Assembly (NCBI RefSeq): GCF_029982035.1
Contig: NZ_CP104166.1
Span: 372,001-436,000 of the forward strand
Direction: 5' to 3'
Source of the DNA: Megaera polyxenophila
GTDB taxonomy: Bacteria > Pseudomonadota > Alphaproteobacteria > Rickettsiales > Rickettsiaceae
Length of the DNA stretch: 64,000 bases
The notes beneath the pieces were generated by a model. The model was not told the DNA's origin, made no database searches, and saw only the letters and a list, made by a program, of their open reading frames with translations. Positions 58,359 through 64,000 of the stretch are shown piece by piece (positions within the stretch are counted from its first letter, which is position 1; every line of letters starts with the position of its first letter). Position numbers and translations under genes: made by a program.

Positions 58359-60235
58359 GTGTGCCATAGAGAAGCAAGGAGGAAGTAACAAATCCTTGTA
58401 AGCTTTATAAAAGATGAAGGTAGGTCCTTCGGAGTCGGTTTTCAGGAGCAGGCTTCAAACCACCTCAAGTAGCTGTCATAAAGAGTGATGGTTGTGAGCG
58501 TTGAGGAAAAGTCAAGAATAGACTTGGCAGGTGTGGATCAGAAAGACGAACTAACGTGAACTACTGACAACGCGTCGTAAGTCTTACAATATGACATCAA
58601 AACTGGAAGTGAGGTTCCCTTCTAGGATCAATTTGCAAGAGACCTGATTACTGTGCAAGTGGTGTCCGGCGTAAAGGTAGCGTGAGTCTGATCATAGGCT
58701 TTTATAAGGAACTATGGGAACTAGTCGCCTTGATGTTAAGGGAGAAATATAAGAGGTGGATACCTTGAATATGAGAGTACCGACGCAAGGAACTAGGGCG
58801 GAGCAATTCGTAGTAGTGAAGAAACTTCTGTAATGGGAGTGGAGCGAAGGGATTGCGTTAGGTAGTTACATTTAAAATGCAACTTGCAAAAGGAGGAAAT
58901 TTTGAGTGCAACAAAACCATTTACCATTCCAAAGAAACTAGTAATGAAAGCTTTTAAACTAGTCAAAGCGAAGGATGGTGCTGCTGGAGTAGATCAGCAA
59001 ACTCTGACAAGCTTTGAAGAAAGCTTACAAGACAATCTTTATAAACTATGGAATAGGCTATCATCAGGTAGTTATTTTCCACCACCAGTCAAGGCGGTAG
59101 CAATACCTAAGAAAACTGGAGGTGAAAGGATTTTGGGAGTACCAACTATATCTGACAGAATAGCACAGATGGTAGTGAAGTTAGTTTTTGAACCTTTAGT
59201 AGAACCTTATTTTTATCCAGATTCTTATGGTTATAGAGTTGGAAAATCAGCATTAGAAGCTATAGGTATTACTCGTCAGCGATGCTGGAAGAGTAATTGG
59301 ATATTAGAGTTCGACATTAAAGGATTGTTTGATAATATACCACACGAACTATTATTAAAAGCAGTAAGAAAACACACAGATAACAAATGGGTATTATTAT
59401 ATATAGAAAGATGGTTACAAGCACCTATAGAATTACCAAATGGTGAGGTAAGTATCAGAACAAAAGGCACACCGCAAGGTGGGGTGATTAGTCCTATATT
59501 AAGTAACCTGTTTTTACACTATGTGTTTGACAATTGGATGAACAGGCAATACCGACAACTAAAATGGTGTAGGTATGCTGATGATGGTTTAGTACACGGG
59601 GATAGCGAACAAGAAATGCAAGAACTGTTAGTAGCACTGAAGCAAAGGTTTAAAGAATGTGGATTAGAGCTACATCCAGAAAAGACAAAGATTGTTTATT
59701 GCAAAGATGATAAGCGTAAGGGTGAATATCCAAATACAGAGTTTACGTTTTTAGGATATAGCTTTAGGCGACGAAAGGTTAAAAACAGCAAAGATAATAG
59801 TATATTTGTAAGTTTTAACCCTGCAGTAAGTAAAGACGCACAGAAATCAATGCGAGCAAAGATACGCAAGAGTAGTGTTAGTCGTAAAACTGACGTTAGT
59901 ATACAGGATATAGCTGAGAAATATAATCCAATCCTGCGAGGGTGGATAGAATATTACGGAAAATATCATGTTACAGAGCTATATAAATCAGTGATGCGAC
60001 ATTTTAATACGAATATTCTTAAGTGGCTTATGCGTAAGTATAAAAAGTTTAAAGGTAGTAAAGCAAAAGCAGGAAAACTTTTAAAAGAAATTGCTAAAAG
60101 AGATCCAAGTTTATTTGTACACTGGGAAAAAGGAATAATAGATACGTTTGCCTAATGGAAGCGGTGTGAATTGAGAGGTTCACGCACCGTTTTGCGAGAG
60201 ACTAGTGGGGAAGTTCCACTGGTCTACTCTCCTAT
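58359..60235 (+). mobile_element. Group II intron with reverse transcriptase
   Basis: The intron begins GTGTGCC at 58359 and ends within 60232-60235. Domain V is a clear 34-nt hairpin at 60159-60192 (AGC catalytic triad, stem GCGGTGTGAA with TTCACGCACCGT). Domain VI follows (about 60196-60231) with a candidate bulged A at 60226. The RT gene lies in domain IV. The intron sits in the coding strand of the RelA/SpoT-like gene, so splicing could in principle restore the exon joint GEP-YYSHP. Ending at 60232 keeps the protein consensus; ending at 60235 fits the AY rule better. Confidence 0.88.
58902..60155 (+). CDS. ltrA: Group II intron-encoded reverse transcriptase/maturase
   Basis: The protein supports intron splicing and retrohoming. 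It shows AAGVDQQTLTSFEES, VKAVAIPKKTGGERILGVPT, GTPQGGVISPILSNLFLH and the active-site CRYADDGLVHG, then a maturase X domain with LRGWIEYYGKYHVTEL. There is no HNH endonuclease. I start at TTG 58902, 5 nt after a strong AGGAGG, instead of the TTG at 58884. About 417 residues. Confidence 0.93.
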   Translation: MSATKPFTIPKKLVMKAFKLVKAKDGAAGVDQQTLTSFEESLQDNLYKLWNRLSSGSYFPPPVKAVAIPKKTGGERILGVPTISDRIAQMVVKLVFEPLVEPYFYPDSYGYRVGKSALEAIGITRQRCWKSNWILEFDIKGLFDNIPHELLLKAVRKHTDNKWVLLYIERWLQAPIELPNGEVSIRTKGTPQGGVISPILSNLFLHYVFDNWMNRQYRQLKWCRYADDGLVHGDSEQEMQELLVALKQRFKECGLELHPEKTKIVYCKDDKRKGEYPNTEFTFLGYSFRRRKVKNSKDNSIFVSFNPAVSKDAQKSMRAKIRKSSVSRKTDVSIQDIAEKYNPILRGWIEYYGKYHVTELYKSVMRHFNTNILKWLMRKYKKFKGSKAKAGKLLKEIAKRDPSLFVHWEKGIIDTFA

Positions 60236-60659
60236 TATTCCCATCCACTTGAAGTAGCCTACATGGTTTCTGATTATTTATTTAGAACAGATATACTTGT
60301 AACAAGTATATTACATGATACCATAGAAGATACTGATCTTACCTTTGAGGTGATTCAGACTGAATTTAGTCCATTAGTAGCAAACCAAGTCGTTGACCTT
60401 AGCCGAATTAAAGAGGGCGGTAATAAAATTAGCTCAGCAGAGATGGTCAAATCTTTGTGGTTACAAAAGAAATATGACCTTCTTTTAGTTAAACTATTTG
60501 ATAGATTGCACAATATACAGACTATCAGCGTTAAATCTCCAGAGAAGATCCATAAAATATTAGAAGAAACTATAAGTACTTTTTTAGTCCTTGCGGTATA
60601 CCTTAATATTAGCAATGCGGAAAAAGAAATCATTCAGTTATGTTCTAAATATATACACC

Positions 60660-62000
60660 CTAACTTGCTTGACGAAGATGATCCTCTCCCTTTTGGAAGC
60701 GATTAAAATCTTCTTTCTCTAATTTCTCAAAATGGCTTAAACCGTAAATAAATAAAATTGCCGTCGGGACTACAATAACTAAAATTCCCCAATTACCTAA
60801 ATATTCTGAACAATACGCCAGTCCAAATGCAGTAACTATGTATACAAAGGCACGCGATAATGCATATGCAAATGTTGTATAAGTAAAGCGTTTAAAAACT
60901 GGAAAGCGCTTGTAAAAAATTGGCATAGCAGGCGTTCCCATATATCCAAATACAGCGATAACTGACTGAATCAGCAACATTTGGAAAGAAGATTGGATGT
61001 TATCAAGAAAATATGGGCAGAATAGGATAAATATTGTAAATATTACTAACCTTACTCTTACAATTTTTAAAGGATATATTTTATAACTTAAATATGATAA
61101 TATTACCCAAGCAAACAGCTGGATTAGTGATACAATAAAATTTTGGTGAATTACTTGTTCTGGAGTAAAATGGAATAAATTTTTAAGGATGTTTCCGCAA
61201 TACATATATGCAAGGTAAAAGCATACCGGCCATGAGCATTCTATAAAAAATAGTGAAAGAGCTGTTTTCTTATTTACCTTTTCAGTCCATATAACATTTT
61301 CCTTTAAAATTTTTGGATCTCGTTTAATTTGTGCTAAAGCCTTTTTCACCCTACGTTTTGCGTCTGCAAAATCAGGAGTTTCCCTAAGCCTCGTTCTAGC
61401 AACTGCTCCCACAATTGCTACTACTGCACCAATCCCAAAAGCGATACGCCAGTTAAAATTAAAAGATGTAACAAACGTAGCCACAGCTAAAGCAAAGACT
61501 CCTCCTAAAGCACTACAAATTGATGTCATCGTTACAGCTGGGTATTGTATTGGAGGCTTAGTGATCTCAGTAATATATATATTTGCTCCTGTTACTTCTC
61601 CCATGGCAGATAAACCTTGTACCATTCTACATATAGTCACTACCCAGGAAGCGGTAATTCCTATTTGCGAATAGGTCGGTAGACTTGCCATCAATATACA
61701 TGATAAAGACATCATCGTTGTGGTTATGATAACAGTAGCTTTACGGCCTATATTATCGCCGATATAACCAAAAATTAGTGCTCCAAAAGGCCTTAAAACA
61801 TAGGTAGAACAAAACGCAAAAGCAGAATGTAGGCTTGCAGTAAAAGGGTCTGCCTTAGGAAAGAAAAGCTCGTTAAGGAGAACTGCCATGTGAACATACA
61901 GCAATAAATCAAAATATTCAAGAAAAGTCCCTATAGATAATAATCCAATTGCTTCTTTTTGCTGGGAGTTTAGTGAATGAGCTGTCTGAGTATTGTACAT
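60660..62000 (-). CDS. MFS transporter of the ProP (metabolite:H+ symporter) family
   Basis: This 446-residue protein has 12 predicted membrane helices and the family loop FGYIGDNIGRKATVII between helices 2 and 3; FLEYFDLLLYVHMA and RMVQGLSAMGEVTGANIYIT are typical of the ProP/ShiA branch. Rickettsiaceae carry many ProP paralogues thought to take up host metabolites; the substrate here is unknown. An IS200 copy ends its upstream region 9 nt before the start codon, so the native promoter is displaced. Confidence 0.9.
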   Translation of the reverse strand: MYNTQTAHSLNSQQKEAIGLLSIGTFLEYFDLLLYVHMAVLLNELFFPKADPFTASLHSAFAFCSTYVLRPFGALIFGYIGDNIGRKATVIITTTMMSLSCILMASLPTYSQIGITASWVVTICRMVQGLSAMGEVTGANIYITEITKPPIQYPAVTMTSICSALGGVFALAVATFVTSFNFNWRIAFGIGAVVAIVGAVARTRLRETPDFADAKRRVKKALAQIKRDPKILKENVIWTEKVNKKTALSLFFIECSWPVCFYLAYMYCGNILKNLFHFTPEQVIHQNFIVSLIQLFAWVILSYLSYKIYPLKIVRVRLVIFTIFILFCPYFLDNIQSSFQMLLIQSVIAVFGYMGTPAMPIFYKRFPVFKRFTYTTFAYALSRAFVYIVTAFGLAYCSEYLGNWGILVIVVPTAILFIYGLSHFEKLEKEDFNRFQKGEDHLRQAS

Positions 62001-62008
62001 CTGAAATA

Positions 62009-62610
62009 TTTATAGTCCCTTTGGTGGTGAAAACCTCCATCTTCCAGATGGAAAAGCTTTAGCTTGTCTAATGCGCCATGATGCGGTAGCATCATAAGTC
62101 TATGACTTACTATAACAAAAGATCACATTCAGTTTTTTATCATCGTTATCATATAGTATGGATAACGAAATATCGCTATAAGGTACTTACTTACGACATA
62201 AAAAAACGTGTTCGGGAACTAGTGTTACAGGTAGCTGAGGAAATGAGTATAAAGATAGAAAATGGCGTTGTATCAAGCGACCATGTCCATATATTTGCAA
62301 ATATTCCTCCGCATATTAAAATTAGTGAATTTGTTCAGAAAGCTAAGGGAAGATCATCTAAAAGAATACAGGAAGAATTTCCGATACTAAAAAAGAAATA
62401 CTGGGGTAGACATTTATGGGGCAGAGGATACTTCAGTTCAACTAGCGGTAATGTTACAGATGATATGATTAACGAATATATCAACAAACACACTGACGCT
62501 CATGAGACCGACTTTACTTCAAATATTAGGCTAGAATGAGCTTTAGCTTGATAAGCGACTTCTAGTCGCAAAGATCAAACTTTCATCTCTCAGATGAAAG
62601 TGGTTGATTT
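62009..62610 (+). mobile_element. IS200/IS605-family element (type 2), copy 2
   Basis: 602 bp, same sequence as 56452-57053. It lies head to head with the MFS gene, 8 nt from its start codon. Confidence 0.88.
62102..62539 (+). CDS. tnpA: IS200-type Y1 transposase (type 2, copy 2)
   Basis: 145 residues, identical to the gene at 56545-56982, with SSDHVHIFANIPP and DDMINEYINKH. Intact. Confidence 0.92.
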   Translation: MTYYNKRSHSVFYHRYHIVWITKYRYKVLTYDIKKRVRELVLQVAEEMSIKIENGVVSSDHVHIFANIPPHIKISEFVQKAKGRSSKRIQEEFPILKKKYWGRHLWGRGYFSSTSGNVTDDMINEYINKHTDAHETDFTSNIRLE

Positions 62611-62705
62611 TGATTTTGGTTTACTCTTTTAGTATTACTAATTTATGTTTAAAATTAAACTATTATTTTAAATAATATTCGTAAATTATTCTAAAAATAG
62701 TTTTT

Positions 62706-63554
62706 ATGAAAAATATCATTTGGGTAATTATTTTATACATTTTGGCAGCAACGAATATGACCGCATATGCTCAAATAACTCAAATTACCGATTTTCAACT
62801 TCTTGAATCTAATATTAAGAATATGGATTCAGATACTCTAGTAATTTTTGATGTAGATCACGTGCTGATCATGCCTACTGATGAATATAGCCTTAACAGA
62901 AACCCTTACCGCAAGCAATTATGGCACGAGTTTAAGTTAAGGTCTTCAGAAGAAGATTTCAAGTTTTTACGCAGTATTGCAGTATCATCAGCAAAATGGC
63001 GTCTAGTAGATCCTAGTATCATTACTGTCCTGTCTGATTTAAACAATAAAAATATCTCAACAGTTGCTTTAACCTCTCTTGCAACCGGCAAATTTGGTAT
63101 CATAGAAAAAATGGAAGATTTGCGGATAAAAGAATTACAAAGTGTAGGAATCGACTTTACTAATTTAACACCATTTCATGGAGAATTATCCATAAACGAA
63201 TTAAAAAGTATGCACGGTACTCCAATGCTAAAGGCCGGAATTATTTTAACAGCAGAAGTAGATAAAGCTAAAGTCTTGGAACATATTTTACACAAAAAAA
63301 ATTACTATCCTAAAAGAATAGTATTTATCGATGATCAGCTAAATAACCTGGAATCATTGGAAAAACTTTGCGCGAAGCTAAAAATAAAATTTGAAGGATT
63401 TCACTATACCGCTGTATCTTTAATGACTACCTCTACTGTAGATGAACAACTGGAAAACTTGCGTTTTGAAATTTTAGAAAAAGAGCATCGCTGGCTCAGT
63501 TACAAGGAATTAGCTAGCAGAATGGATATCCCAAATTCTATTATTACCCCATAG
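62706..63554 (+). CDS. DUF2608-family HAD-like secreted protein
   Basis: The 282-residue protein has a signal peptide (MKNIIWVIILYILAATNMTA, cleavage near AYA-Q) and a haloacid-dehalogenase-like core: LVIFDVDHVLIMP (DxD nucleophile motif), VALTSLATGKF and RIVFIDDQLNNLES (acidic motif IV). DUF2608 proteins are found in Rickettsia and Legionella, probably as periplasmic or exported phosphatases; the substrate is not known. It stands alone between IS200 and xseA. Confidence 0.85.
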   Translation: MKNIIWVIILYILAATNMTAYAQITQITDFQLLESNIKNMDSDTLVIFDVDHVLIMPTDEYSLNRNPYRKQLWHEFKLRSSEEDFKFLRSIAVSSAKWRLVDPSIITVLSDLNNKNISTVALTSLATGKFGIIEKMEDLRIKELQSVGIDFTNLTPFHGELSINELKSMHGTPMLKAGIILTAEVDKAKVLEHILHKKNYYPKRIVFIDDQLNNLESLEKLCAKLKIKFEGFHYTAVSLMTTSTVDEQLENLRFEILEKEHRWLSYKELASRMDIPNSIITP

Positions 63555-63646
63555 AAAATCAGGTAATAAACATCAATAGGTAATTCCAGCCAAGGAAATA
63601 TATTTTGATATAATACAAGACTTATGGTTTAGCCCATAAGAAAAAG

Positions 63647-64000
63647 TTAAGCATCTTTAAAGTTATTAAAGCTAGACAGCTTGATTTGACCGTCTTTAAG
63701 GTGAGCTGTTATATATTTAGAAGACTGAACTTTTGATACCGTTGAAATATAATTATCATTGGGATCTTTTAACATAGCATAACCTCTGGCTAGTACTTTA
63801 TTATAATCCAGGCTAGCTAGAATAGAGCTGTTGATTGATAGTTTATGCTCAAATTGATTTAGCAAAGTAGCTTTTCTGATTAACAGGCTATTTTTAAAAC
63901 TGTTTAACTGCAGATACTTATAATGTAATATTTTTGTTGGTTTAAAACGAGAATAAGGAAAATATTGAAGGGCAAGATTTTTTTGCTTTAGCAAGCTCGG
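63647..64000 (-). CDS. xseA: Exodeoxyribonuclease VII large subunit, C-terminal part
   Basis: The frame enters from the right edge, so only about 115 C-terminal residues are seen. The conserved XseA ending is clear: LDYNKVLARGYAMLKDPNDN and a final beta-strand AHLKDGQIKL. A long helical stretch (LLNQFEHKLSINSSIL) precedes it, as in the family's coiled-coil region. ExoVII degrades single-stranded DNA. The rest lies outside the window. Confidence 0.9.
   Translation of the reverse strand, partial: PSLLKQKNLALQYFPYSRFKPTKILHYKYLQLNSFKNSLLIRKATLLNQFEHKLSINSSILASLDYNKVLARGYAMLKDPNDNYISTVSKVQSSKYITAHLKDGQIKLSSFNNFKDA

Larger units (their letters stand above)
57139..60706 (+). pseudogene. RelA/SpoT-like HD-domain gene split by IS982 and a group II intron
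   Basis: The pieces are 57139-57302 (ENCSYSDRLIIKLVALNEKA, then INVLEVKKAIY), 58310-58358 (AKKYHGAQKRETGEP) and about 60233-60706 (YYSHPLEVAYMVSDYLF, SILHDTIEDTDLTFEV, LLVKLFDRLHNIQ). Removing the IS with one AATCTA duplication and the intron yields one frame with the HD hydrolase motifs H...HD...ED of (p)ppGpp hydrolases. No synthetase domain follows. The 5' end has no ATG after an in-frame TAG at 57136, so it is also truncated or decayed. Rickettsia genomes are known to carry many spoT fragments. The 3' end overlaps the convergent MFS gene by 47 nt. Confidence 0.82.

Overview
The window reads as chromosome from an AT-rich, obligately intracellular alphaproteobacterium of the order Rickettsiales, most likely family Rickettsiaceae. 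The evidence is a 16S rRNA gene standing alone, without a 23S/5S or tRNA spacer downstream, with Rickettsia-like signature stretches; a separate virB8-virB9 pair; the gatCAB operon; glyQ/glyS; an MnhE-like subunit; ProP-like MFS transporters; a DUF2608 HAD protein; and a decaying RelA/SpoT-like gene. Species cannot be fixed from this sequence. A photolyase, a type I isopentenyl-diphosphate isomerase and heavy IS load point to a member with an environmental or protist/arthropod host range rather than a highly reduced pathogen (inference).

Layout. 1-2.8 kb: a broken VOC gene, lspA and an M23 peptidase. 3.0-4.9 kb: 16S rRNA with a near-consensus promoter and a 42-nt inverted repeat at both flanks. 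4.9-10.2 kb: NUDIX hydrolase, two tandem nucleotidyltransferase-HEPN genes, pgpA, and a leucine-rich-repeat gene cut by an IS982-type element. 10.2-12.9 kb: virB9, virB8, a small lipoprotein that may be VirB7, and rpoZ. 13.0-19.2 kb: glyQ-glyS-sua5, then a drug-efflux MFS gene overlapping an mnhE-like gene. 19.5-24.7 kb: oligopeptidase B, tRNA-Ile(GAT), and a Pat-like acyl-CoA synthetase/acetyltransferase broken by a frameshift. 24.8-29.0 kb: an operon of hybrid histidine kinase, idi, HPt protein and metallo-beta-lactamase-fold enzyme; the kinase N-terminus has been replaced by an IS end. 29.0-32.0 kb: a block of IS5-type copies and an IS91 fragment. 32.0-38.7 kb: MazG-like fragment, gatBAC, bamE, rpmF-fabH-ihfA-merR and an unknown gene. 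38.7-47.7 kb: IS91 copy, fmt, phrB, pseudogenes, IS5 copy, truncated flavodoxin-fold gene, xthA-hemW. 47.7-53.4 kb: an AsmA-like gene split by nested IS91/IS630/IS200 insertions. 53.5-64 kb: ugd, an EptA-like transferase, IS200, a RelA/SpoT-like gene hit by both an IS982 and a group II intron, a ProP-like transporter, another IS200, a DUF2608 protein and the 3' end of xseA.

The main theme is genome erosion by mobile elements. At least six host genes are interrupted or truncated, and for three of them (LRR protein, AsmA-like protein, RelA/SpoT-like protein) the original reading frame can be rebuilt from the sequence. Several other genes carry single-base frameshifts, often near homopolymers, so part of the decay could be sequencing error.
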